A stretch of DNA of 5,649 nucleotides from Acidobacteriaceae bacterium (GTDB lineage Bacteria; Acidobacteriota; Terriglobia; Terriglobales; Acidobacteriaceae), in assembly GCA_030040395.1 (NCBI GenBank), contig JASHTU010000060.1, forward strand, positions 1 to 5,649. The letters run 5' to 3'. The position numbers were made by a program, and so were the translations under genes. Of the stretch, positions 1 through 5,649 are shown one piece after another. Below the pieces are notes generated by a model, which saw nothing but the letters and a program-made list of their open reading frames with translations, was not told the origin of the DNA and ran no database searches. Each line of letters begins with the position of its first letter. Within the stretch, counting starts at the first letter, position 1.

Positions 1-1
1 G

Positions 2-694
2 GCCGGCGCGGGCGATGCGCAGAGCGCTACCGGCGCCACGCAAGCCAAACTGGACAAATCTCAGTTCAAGAACGTGCAGGTAAGCGTGGATCCCGATGGC
101 ATCGCGACCCTCACCGGCACAGTCAGCCTCTACGAATACAAGGCTGACGCCGAAAAACGCGCGCTGCACGCCAAGGGCGTCAAGGCAGTTCGCAACCAAA
201 TCCAAGTCGCCGGACCCGCTCTCTCCGACGAAGAGATCGTGAAGAAGCTCGGCCCCGGGCTGGCCTACAACCGAGAGGGATACGGCAATCTCTTTGACGC
301 CATCACCCTCCAGGTTCAAGACGGCGTAGTCACGCTCGGCGGTCATGCCCATGATTATCCCAACCGCGATTCCGCCCTCGCCCTGGCCTCCACTACGCCC
401 GGCGTCAAGGACGTGATCGACGACATCGAGGTCGATCCCGTCTCGGAGATGGATTGGGACGCCCGCATGGCCGTGGCGCGCGCCATTTATGGCTATCCGG
501 CTCTGCAAAAGTACGCCATCGACCCCGTCCGGCCCATTCGCATCTCGGTGCAGAACGGGCACGTCGAGCTGTATGGCACGGTCGACAGCACGGCCGACAA
601 ACAGATCGCCTACATGCGGGCAAATAGCGTTCCCGGCGTCTTCAGTGTGAAGAACTACATCCAGGTGGCCGGCCAGCAAGGCGAAACGCAATAG
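2..694 (+). CDS. Triple BON-domain protein, 5' end outside window
   Basis: The frame is open to the left edge, so the true start lies upstream and the GTG at 74 is only an internal Val codon. The visible 230 residues contain three consecutive BON-like units, at about 18-71, 75-145 and 150-224. Each shows the pattern of a hydrophobic strand, 'DG(x)(V/A)TLxG' or 'NGHVELYGTV', a helix, then 'GVxxVxNxIxV' (for example GVKAVRNQIQVAG, GVKDVIDDIEV, GVFSVKNYIQVAG). BON domains are known from periplasmic or outer-membrane-associated proteins (OsmY type) and are thought to bind phospholipid or other envelope components. Export of this protein is inferred, because any signal peptide would be outside the window. 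The gene ends with TAG followed directly by an in-frame TAA. No hairpin terminator is visible after it. The fold call is confident; the specific role is unknown. Confidence 0.88.
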   Translation, partial: AGAGDAQSATGATQAKLDKSQFKNVQVSVDPDGIATLTGTVSLYEYKADAEKRALHAKGVKAVRNQIQVAGPALSDEEIVKKLGPGLAYNREGYGNLFDAITLQVQDGVVTLGGHAHDYPNRDSALALASTTPGVKDVIDDIEVDPVSEMDWDARMAVARAIYGYPALQKYAIDPVRPIRISVQNGHVELYGTVDSTADKQIAYMRANSVPGVFSVKNYIQVAGQQGETQ

Positions 695-763
695 TAAGCC
701 ATTGGCGTCTCCACCAACCGGCTGCGGATCGGGCCCTTTCTTTCGTGGCTCCTCGTTTCCCGA

Positions 764-769
764 TAGAAT
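764..769 (+). promoter_or_regulatory. Possible -10 box upstream of the CPBP gene
   Basis: TAGAAT matches the sigma-70 consensus TATAAT at 5 of 6 positions and lies in the 108-bp gap after the BON gene, 36 bp before the CPBP start codon. The hexamer 17 bp upstream (741-746, TTTCGT) is a poor -35, so this would be a weak or -10-driven promoter. The call rests on position and a short match only. Confidence 0.35.
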
Positions 770-788
770 GCAACAATCAGAATTCTTA

Positions 789-793
789 AAGGA
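789..793 (+). promoter_or_regulatory. Shine-Dalgarno sequence for the CPBP gene
   Basis: AAGGA, within the purine run AAAGGAAA at 788-795, precedes the ATG at 806 with a 12-nt spacer. The spacer is slightly long but usable. It supports the ATG at 806 over the internal Met codon at 938. The in-frame TAG at 764-766 rules out a start further upstream. Confidence 0.55.
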
Positions 794-805
794 AACACCA
801 GAGCC

Positions 806-2041
806 ATGGAGCCCAAGACGCAGCCGCCAACAGCCTCAGATCAAAACAGCGCCGGAGTCATCGAACCATCCGAGCCCGGCGCGTATCTTCCGCCCGGCCC
901 GCTTGGCCCTCCCGAGCCATACCGGGGTTTGCGATGGATGTTTGTGGGCGGCCAGGGGCTGCGCGCCGGCTGGTCTGTGCTGCTCTTCACCTCCCTGTTC
1001 ACTCTGTTCCTGATCGCGATTGGATTCGTCTTTGCCCAAGCCCACCTGGTCGCCAAAAAGCGCCCCACCGTCGCGACCGCCGGAAGAGCGATCTTTTCCG
1101 AGCTCATTCTCTTTCTCGCCATGCTCGCCGCCGCCGCCATTGTGGCCCTCGTCGAGCAGCGGCGCCTTCTCGACTTCAACCTCCGCGGCCCGCGCCGTCC
1201 GCTGCATTTTTTCTCCGGCTTGGGGCTGGGCTTTGCGGCTCTCTCGGCGCTCATCGGCGCACTGGCCTGGGGCCACTGGCTGCGCCTCGCACCGCAGTCG
1301 CTATCCGCCGGCCAACTTTTCCGCTACGCGCTCTTGTGGGCCTGCGCATTTCTGCTGGTGGGTTGCGTTGAAGAGGGAGTCTTCCGCTGTTATCTGCAAT
1401 TCACGCTCACCCGTGGCGTCAACTTCTGGTGGGCGCTGGCCGCTAATGCGGCCGTCTGCCTTGATCTGGTCGTGCGCGCCAAAGGCAATGGCGTTTGGGG
1501 CGACTACGCCATCGCCCTTCTCGGCGTTGTTCCTTGCTATATCCTTCACCGAAAAGCTGCCGCACGCAGCGCCTTCTGGCAGGCGGCCTGGGTCACTTCC
1601 ACGCTCTTCGGCTTTCTGCATACCGGCAACGGTGGCGAAAACTGGATCGGCATCTTCGCCGCCGCGGCCATCGGGTTTGTCTTTTGCGTCAGCATCTGGG
1701 CCACCGGCTCGGCGTGGTGGGCCATCGGCTGCCACGCCGGCTGGGACTGGGGCGAAACCTACTTCTATGGCACGGCCGACAGCGGCTTGGTGGCGCGCGG
1801 CCATCTGTTCGCCTCAACGCCGGCCGGCAATGCGCTGTGGAGCGGCGGAAAGGACGGCCCCGAAGGCAGCCTGCTGGTGATCGCCGTCATTCTCTTGCTG
1901 CTCGCGATCCTCGTCGCCATCTACAGGCGCAAAAACACGGTCGCGACGCCTGCGCCAAGCTTGTCACCGCCGGATGCGAATTCAGCAGCCGACACGGCTC
2001 CGGCCGCATTGGAGCAACAAAGCTTCCTGGCCGAGCCCTAG
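806..2041 (+). CDS. CPBP-family intramembrane metalloprotease-like protein
   Basis: This is a 411-residue multi-pass membrane protein. The three CPBP (Abi/CAAX prenyl protease 2-like) motifs are present and in order: EEGVFR (Glu189, Glu190, Arg194), FGFLH (Phe268, His272) and HAGWD (His310, Asp314). In characterised relatives such as Rce1 these glutamates and histidines form the active site of an intramembrane endoprotease; whether this protein cleaves anything, and what, is unknown. Hydrophobic segments lie at about 54-76, 99-116, 134-155, 172-187, 205-222, 233-246, 259-271, 281-306 and 355-373. The first 50 residues are hydrophilic and Pro/Gly-rich, then comes GLRAGWSVLLF entering the first membrane span. 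The C-terminus after 375 is a low-complexity Ala/Pro/Ser tail. Motifs 1 and 2 are about 75 residues apart, leaving room for two spans. The start at 806 is backed by a Shine-Dalgarno sequence and an upstream in-frame stop. The acylase gene begins 46 bp downstream and may be co-transcribed. Confidence 0.9.
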   Translation: MEPKTQPPTASDQNSAGVIEPSEPGAYLPPGPLGPPEPYRGLRWMFVGGQGLRAGWSVLLFTSLFTLFLIAIGFVFAQAHLVAKKRPTVATAGRAIFSELILFLAMLAAAAIVALVEQRRLLDFNLRGPRRPLHFFSGLGLGFAALSALIGALAWGHWLRLAPQSLSAGQLFRYALLWACAFLLVGCVEEGVFRCYLQFTLTRGVNFWWALAANAAVCLDLVVRAKGNGVWGDYAIALLGVVPCYILHRKAAARSAFWQAAWVTSTLFGFLHTGNGGENWIGIFAAAAIGFVFCVSIWATGSAWWAIGCHAGWDWGETYFYGTADSGLVARGHLFASTPAGNALWSGGKDGPEGSLLVIAVILLLLAILVAIYRRKNTVATPAPSLSPPDANSAADTAPAALEQQSFLAEP

Positions 2042-2070
2042 CTCAGAAAGGCGTGACTCCGCCCCCGCGT

Positions 2071-2076
2071 TATCCT
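2071..2076 (+). promoter_or_regulatory. Weak -10-like box just before the acylase gene
   Basis: TATCCT matches TATAAT at 4 of 6 positions and ends 11 bp before the ATG at 2088. If used, transcription would begin almost at the start codon and give a nearly leaderless mRNA, which would fit the lack of a visible Shine-Dalgarno sequence. No correctly spaced -35 is seen; the nearest TGAC-containing hexamer (2053-2058) is too close. Read-through from the CPBP gene is an equally good explanation for expression. Confidence 0.2.
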
Positions 2077-2087
2077 GATCGTGACCG

Positions 2088-4601
2088 ATGCCGGAACCCA
2101 TCCCTTTCCGCACCAGGCGCGGAGTTGCGCCGCCAGCACCCTCCCGCAAACACCCCAAGCTGCGGATTCTCGTCCTCACGGTGGTGTCTCTGCTGGGCGT
2201 CGCAGTCGTGGGCGGAATCGCCGGCGTACTGTGGCTGCGCGCCGCCGCCATTGCGGAGCTGCCCCTGATGGATGGCTCGCTCCGCCTGCCGGGTCTTTCC
2301 GCGCCCGTCATCGTCCGGCGCGACGCCCACGGCGTGCCTCACATCGACGCAGCCACGCAAGACGATCTCTTTGAAGCCCAAGGCTACGTCACCGCGCAGG
2401 ACCGCCTCTGGCAAATGGACCTTTACCGCCGCAACGCCGACGGCAATCTGGCCGAAATCATGGGGCCGCCCCTCGTCGAGCACGACAAAATCCAGCGCGT
2501 TCTCCAGATTCGCATGGCCGCCCAACGCGTTTTTTCCCACCTGCCCTCCGCGGACCGCAAGCGCCTCGATGACTACACACGCGGTGTGAATCTTTACATC
2601 GAGCAATGCGAAAAGTCCCACTCGCTCCCCGTGGAATTCAAGCTGCTCATGTATCGCCCGCAGCCGTGGACGGGCGTCGACAGCGTGAGCGTGGGGATGA
2701 TGGAGGTGCAGGAGCTCGACACGCACGCCGCCAACAAGCTCACGCGATCCTGGATCTCCGCGCGTCTCCGCAACCCGCAACTCGAGGCCGATCTCTACCC
2801 CGTTGGCTCGTGGCGCGACCATCCACCCACCGGCGTCGATGTGGATTTTACCAAGCCACAGCCCGCGCCGCCGCCCGTCCCCGACGATCCTGCGGAAACC
2901 AGCCCTGCGGAAACGAGGATTGCTCCAACCACCTCGCCACTCCCGCCCGCTCCGCCCCTCGCCCCCAACACGCGCGAGGCGCTCCAAGCCCTGGGCATGA
3001 ACCATTGCGGCGGCTGCGCCGTGGGGTCCAACAACTGGGTCATCTCCGGCGCCCACACCGCGAGCGGCAAGCCGCTACTGTCCAACGATATGCACATCGC
3101 GCTCACCGAGCCCAATATCTGGTACATGGCCGCTCTGCGCGCGCCCGGCTTTAACGCCACGGGCGTCACCCTCCCTGGAATTCCCTTCATCATCGCCGGC
3201 CACAATGAGCACGTCGCCTGGGGATTCACCGATCTCTACGCCGACGTCCAGGACCTCTACGTCGAAAAACTCGACGGCAACGGCAACTACCTGGCCGCCG
3301 ATGGCGCGTGGAAGCCTCTTGCCCTCGACCGCGAGGTCATTCACGTCCGCCTGGGCCGCGATGTCACAGTCGTGGTTCGATCCACCGATCACGGCCCGCT
3401 GATGAACGCCATCATTCCCAAGGAAACCGTGCCCATCGCCCTCAAATGGACCTTGTACGACCCCTCGGTCAATGACATTCCCCTTTACGCCATGAACAAC
3501 GCCGCGAACTGGACAGAATTTTCGCAGGCCATTGCGGGCTGGAGCTGGCCCACGCAAAATCTTGTCTACTCCGACGATCAGGGCCACATCGCCTACCACG
3601 CCGTCGGCCGCGTTCCATTGCGGCCCGGGGGCTTGATGGGCGTGCCTATCACCGATAACGCGCACGAGTGGGCCGGTTACATTCCCTTCGACGACATGCC
3701 CAACGCCTTCGATCCGCCCTCCGGCTTCTTAGCCACGGCCAACTCCCGCGTCACCACGCCGCAATCGCCCTATCCTTTGACCCTTGAGTGGATCGAACCC
3801 TACCGCATCGAGCGCATCTACCGGCTGCTCGATGGCCGCAATGGTCTCACGCCGCAGAACCTGCTGGCCGTGCAAACCGACATCTACAGCGAAGTCGATC
3901 AGGAGTTCGCCCAGCGCTTCTCCTACGCCATCGACCACACGCCCAACGCGGACGCACGCCTGCGCCAGGCCGCCGACCTCATGCGCACCTGGGACGGCCG
4001 CCTCACCATCGACTCCGCCGCTCCGTCGGTCGTCGACCGCGCCCGCCAGGCGCTCTGGCCGCTGATTCTCAAGCCCAAGCTCGGCGATCTCTGGACCGAC
4101 TACCACTGGGGCGAGTCCCTCTTTGCCGAAGAACAGATCGTGATGAACGCCGAGCTCCGCTGGCTCCCGCCCGGCTTCAAAGACTGGAACGCGCTCCTAA
4201 CCGAAGCCGTGCGCAGAGGTATCCAGAACGGCAAAGCGCCTTTCAACCTGGCCAAGTGGGATTACGGTGACTGGCACGTCGTCGACGTCGAAAATCCGCT
4301 GGCCCATTTTCTGCCCTTCGTAGGCCGCGTCGCCGGAACCGGGCCCCAGCCCATAAGCGGCGACACTACCACCGTGAAACAGGTGAGCCCCTTCATCGGT
4401 CCCTCGCAGCGCTTCACCATGGACTGGAGCAACATCGACGGCTCAACTGAAAATATCGTGATGGGCGAAAGCAGCGACCCGCTAGACCCTTATTTCCGTG
4501 ACCAGTGGAATGACTGGTACAACGGATCCACCTTCCCTCTGCCTTTCAGTCCCGCGGCCGTTGCCGCGCAAACCACCCACACCCTCCGCCTGCTGCCATG
4601 A
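2088..4601 (+). CDS. Penicillin acylase family Ntn-hydrolase, membrane-anchored
   Basis: This 837-residue proenzyme belongs to the penicillin/AHL/cephalosporin acylase family, which hydrolyses amide bonds after self-cleavage into alpha and beta chains. An Arg/Lys-rich N-terminus precedes a hydrophobic anchor at about 27-50, so the catalytic part should face the periplasm. The alpha region (about 70-250) has the typical GYVTAQDRLWQMDLYRR and NLAEIMG motifs. A Pro-rich stretch at 256-293 probably lies in the removed spacer. The beta chain starts at Ser314 in GSNNW. Counting from it, His336 is beta-23, Asp386 and Asp389 match the calcium ligands beta-73 and beta-76 of E. coli penicillin G acylase, and Asn552 and Arg573 fit the oxyanion Asn241 and Arg263. 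His rather than Gln at beta-23 is the state known in cephalosporin and AHL acylases, so penicillin G need not be the substrate. The calculated beta chain is 524 residues. A TGA at 2082-2084 in frame forbids an earlier start. No Shine-Dalgarno sequence is visible. The real substrate is unknown. Confidence 0.95.
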   Translation: MPEPIPFRTRRGVAPPAPSRKHPKLRILVLTVVSLLGVAVVGGIAGVLWLRAAAIAELPLMDGSLRLPGLSAPVIVRRDAHGVPHIDAATQDDLFEAQGYVTAQDRLWQMDLYRRNADGNLAEIMGPPLVEHDKIQRVLQIRMAAQRVFSHLPSADRKRLDDYTRGVNLYIEQCEKSHSLPVEFKLLMYRPQPWTGVDSVSVGMMEVQELDTHAANKLTRSWISARLRNPQLEADLYPVGSWRDHPPTGVDVDFTKPQPAPPPVPDDPAETSPAETRIAPTTSPLPPAPPLAPNTREALQALGMNHCGGCAVGSNNWVISGAHTASGKPLLSNDMHIALTEPNIWYMAALRAPGFNATGVTLPGIPFIIAGHNEHVAWGFTDLYADVQDLYVEKLDGNGNYLAADGAWKPLALDREVIHVRLGRDVTVVVRSTDHGPLMNAIIPKETVPIALKWTLYDPSVNDIPLYAMNNAANWTEFSQAIAGWSWPTQNLVYSDDQGHIAYHAVGRVPLRPGGLMGVPITDNAHEWAGYIPFDDMPNAFDPPSGFLATANSRVTTPQSPYPLTLEWIEPYRIERIYRLLDGRNGLTPQNLLAVQTDIYSEVDQEFAQRFSYAIDHTPNADARLRQAADLMRTWDGRLTIDSAAPSVVDRARQALWPLILKPKLGDLWTDYHWGESLFAEEQIVMNAELRWLPPGFKDWNALLTEAVRRGIQNGKAPFNLAKWDYGDWHVVDVENPLAHFLPFVGRVAGTGPQPISGDTTTVKQVSPFIGPSQRFTMDWSNIDGSTENIVMGESSDPLDPYFRDQWNDWYNGSTFPLPFSPAAVAAQTTHTLRLLP
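3024..3029 (+). other. Predicted autoproteolytic site (Gly313-Ser314) of the acylase
   Basis: The codons GGG TCC encode the Gly-Ser junction at which the family self-cleaves; the freed alpha-amino Ser is the catalytic nucleophile. The downstream context SNNWVISG and the spacing to SNDMH (His at beta-23) are characteristic. A CGGC motif lies three residues before the Ser. Confidence 0.85.
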
Positions 4602-4624
4602 AAAACCAGGATCTAGGAACCGGC

Positions 4625-4641
4625 GATCAGGGATCAGGGAT
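4625..4641 (+). repeat. Short 7-bp tandem repeat in the intergenic gap
   Basis: The unit GATCAGG occurs twice head to tail (4625-4631, 4632-4638) and is followed by a partial third copy, GAT. It lies in the 110-bp gap between the acylase stop and the start of the membrane protein gene. The partial third copy overlaps a candidate ATG at 4640. No function is apparent; it may be an interspersed intergenic element or slippage product. Confidence 0.7.
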
Positions 4642-4679
4642 GCCGCAACCCTCGTCTTTGCATCCGGCAACTCGGGCGC

Positions 4680-4705
4680 CCCATGTCCCGCTTTTGGGAT
4701 ATGGG
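4680..4705. repeat. Strong hairpin (10-bp stem, 6-nt loop) before the membrane protein start
   Basis: The arms CCCATGTCCC (4680-4689) and GGGATATGGG (4696-4705) pair over 10 positions, nine Watson-Crick and one G-U, around the loop GCTTTT. There is no T run after the stem, so it does not look like an intrinsic terminator. The right arm overlaps the candidate Shine-Dalgarno sequence of the next gene. It may be a copy of a dispersed palindromic repeat or a translational control element; copy number in the genome would decide. Confidence 0.75.
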
Positions 4706-4708
4706 AGA
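4703..4708 (+). promoter_or_regulatory. Candidate Shine-Dalgarno sequence, partly inside the hairpin
   Basis: GGGAGA lies 3 nt before the ATG at 4712, closer than the usual optimum. Its first three bases are the last bases of the 4680-4705 stem, so folding of the RNA would partly mask it. It favours the start at 4712 over the ATG at 4640. Confidence 0.4.
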
Positions 4709-4711
4709 CCC

Positions 4712-5649
4712 ATGCGTTTCCCGGCGTTCACCGGTCCGGCCCTGATCCTTCTCGCCGCCTTTGTCGCCGTCGCCCCGCAGTTCATCCGCGGCAACTCCTG
4801 CGGCCACGACTTCGACGTTCACCTCGTCTCCTGGCTCGACGCCCAGAACGCCTGGCGCCACGGTATTTTTTATCCGCACTGGACGCCCAGCGCCAACTAC
4901 GGCGCCGGCGAGCCGCGCTTCGTCTTCTACCCTCCCCTCACCTGGATGCTCGGCGCGGCGCTTGGCTTCCTCATGCCCTGGCATGTTGTGCCCATTGTCC
5001 TCACCTTCCTCTGTCTCGCCGGCGCAGGCCTCGCCACACGCGCTCTCGCTCTCCAAGCCTGCAGCGACGCTGTCGCCACCCTGGCCGGTTGCGCTTGCAT
5101 CTTCTCCGGCTTTGCCCTCTTCACCGCTTATGAGCGCGCCGCGTTCCCTGAGTTCACCGGTGGCGTGTGGCTCCCGCTCCTGGTTCTCTTCGCGCTCCGC
5201 GAGCGTCGTCCCTCCGCCCCCCTCCTGCGCCGCGCCTTGTCGGGTTCCACCGCGACCCTCGCCCTCGCGCTCGCCGCCGCGTGGCTCTCGAATCCGCCTT
5301 TGGGTGTCATCGCCAGCTATCTTCTTGCCGCTGTCGCCCTGCTCGCGGCTCTCGTCCGCAAATCCTGGGCCCCTGCGCTTCGCGGCGCTCTCGCTACCGT
5401 GCTCGGCCTCGGCCTGACCGCGTTTTACTTGCTTCCCGCCGCCCTCGAGCGCCGCTGGGTGGATATCCGCCAGGCCACCGACGACCCCGGCTACAACTTC
5501 GAGAACAGTTGGCTTTTCGCCCGCCACGCCAACCCCACGCTCGCGGCGCACGACGTGGTGTTGCGCCAGGCCTCGTGGATTGCCGTCTCCATGATCGCCG
5601 TCGCCATCGCATCCATAATCGTGGCTTGGCGGCGCCGCGCGCTCCCCGC
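4712..5649 (+). CDS. Polytopic membrane protein, PTPS-related/YfhO-like, 3' end outside window
   Basis: The frame runs from ATG 4712 to the right edge without a stop, giving 312 residues. Hydrophobic segments lie at about 9-26, 75-90, 92-113, 120-139, 150-162, 180-191, 196-215, 222-243 and 287-305. Recognisable blocks are HDFDVHLVSWLDA (32-44), an acidic first external loop; FYPHWTPSANYGAGEPRF followed by FYPPL (53-76); ERAAFPEFTG (141-150); LSNPPLG (192-198); and FYLLPAALE (238-246). These recall the bacterial membrane family labelled '6-pyruvoyl-tetrahydropterin synthase-related' and YfhO-type proteins, which resemble GT-C glycosyltransferases. The acidic residues Asp33 and Asp35 in the first loop would fit that architecture. 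The pterin name is an annotation legacy and does not imply pterin synthesis. An in-frame ATG at 4640 would add 24 residues that are not hydrophobic, so 4712 is preferred. Enzymatic function and substrate are unknown. Confidence 0.8.
   Translation, partial: MRFPAFTGPALILLAAFVAVAPQFIRGNSCGHDFDVHLVSWLDAQNAWRHGIFYPHWTPSANYGAGEPRFVFYPPLTWMLGAALGFLMPWHVVPIVLTFLCLAGAGLATRALALQACSDAVATLAGCACIFSGFALFTAYERAAFPEFTGGVWLPLLVLFALRERRPSAPLLRRALSGSTATLALALAAAWLSNPPLGVIASYLLAAVALLAALVRKSWAPALRGALATVLGLGLTAFYLLPAALERRWVDIRQATDDPGYNFENSWLFARHANPTLAAHDVVLRQASWIAVSMIAVAIASIIVAWRRRALP

Noticed and set aside
74..76. GTG at 74 as the start of the BON protein
   Set aside because: The same frame is open to the window edge and the residues before the GTG already belong to the first BON unit. 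No ribosome binding site precedes it.
572..589. An 18-bp stretch in the BON gene nearly identical (17 of 18) to 1766-1783 in the CPBP gene
   Set aside because: It encodes YGTVDS and YGTADS in unrelated contexts, the match does not extend, and shared codon bias in GC-rich DNA makes it a likely coincidence.
1020..1880. Alternative + strand frame inside the CPBP gene (286 codons)
   Set aside because: The Ser/Pro/Ala-rich product has no domain signal and overlaps the frame that carries all three CPBP motifs.
2088..2240. Tat signal peptide on the acylase (Arg10-Arg11)
   Set aside because: The twin arginines are about 15 residues from the hydrophobic segment and lack the following F-L-K pattern. 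A Sec-type signal anchor fits better.
2070..3056. Long open frame on the minus strand opposite the acylase gene (328 codons)
   Set aside because: It lies entirely antisense to a gene with clear catalytic motifs, resembles no known family, and is explained by high GC at third codon positions.
4680..4711. Intrinsic terminator for the acylase gene
   Set aside because: The hairpin is strong but is followed by GAGACCC rather than a T run, and it lies against the next start codon.
4634..5551. Long open frame on the minus strand opposite the last membrane protein (305 codons)
   Set aside because: Its product is a Gly/Glu/Arg-rich low-complexity chain, the mirror of a Leu/Ala/Pro-rich hydrophobic protein. 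The + strand frame has recognisable membrane spans and motifs.

Overview
The window is GC-rich and gene-dense, with all genes on the + strand. It carries four protein genes, two of them cut by the window edges. The codon style, the 'TAGAAT'-type box ahead of a gene, and the combination of a multi-BON protein, a CPBP-family membrane protein, a signal-anchored penicillin-acylase-family hydrolase and a PTPS-related polytopic membrane protein suggest an Acidobacteriota (Terriglobia-like) chromosome. This assignment rests on family resemblance from memory, not on a search. No RNA genes, insertion sequences, CRISPR arrays, phage genes or origins were seen.

Layout. Bases 2-694 hold the 3' part of a gene for a protein with three BON repeats, ending in tandem stops. 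A 108-bp gap with a -10-like box and a Shine-Dalgarno sequence leads to an intact CPBP-family (Abi/CAAX-protease-like) membrane protein at 806-2041. After 46 bp comes an intact 837-residue Ntn-hydrolase of the penicillin acylase family at 2088-4601. The nucleophile Ser, a His at beta-position 23, Asn and Arg active-site candidates and the calcium-ligand aspartates are all recognisable. A 110-bp gap at 4602-4711 contains a short 7-bp tandem repeat and a strong hairpin abutting the next start. From 4712 to the window end runs the first 312 residues of a polytopic membrane protein of the PTPS-related/YfhO-like type. This last gene has no stop codon inside the window.

The gene products are mostly envelope-associated: a probably exported BON protein, a multi-pass putative protease, a membrane-anchored amidase facing the periplasm, and a multi-pass putative glycosyltransferase-like protein. 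The sequence does not show that they share a pathway. The 46-bp spacing makes co-transcription of the CPBP and acylase genes plausible. I see no clear new multi-gene system. The most noteworthy points are the hairpin that overlaps a ribosome binding site, the CxxC motif just before the acylase self-cleavage site, the Pro-rich candidate spacer in the same enzyme, and the ambiguous start of the last gene.
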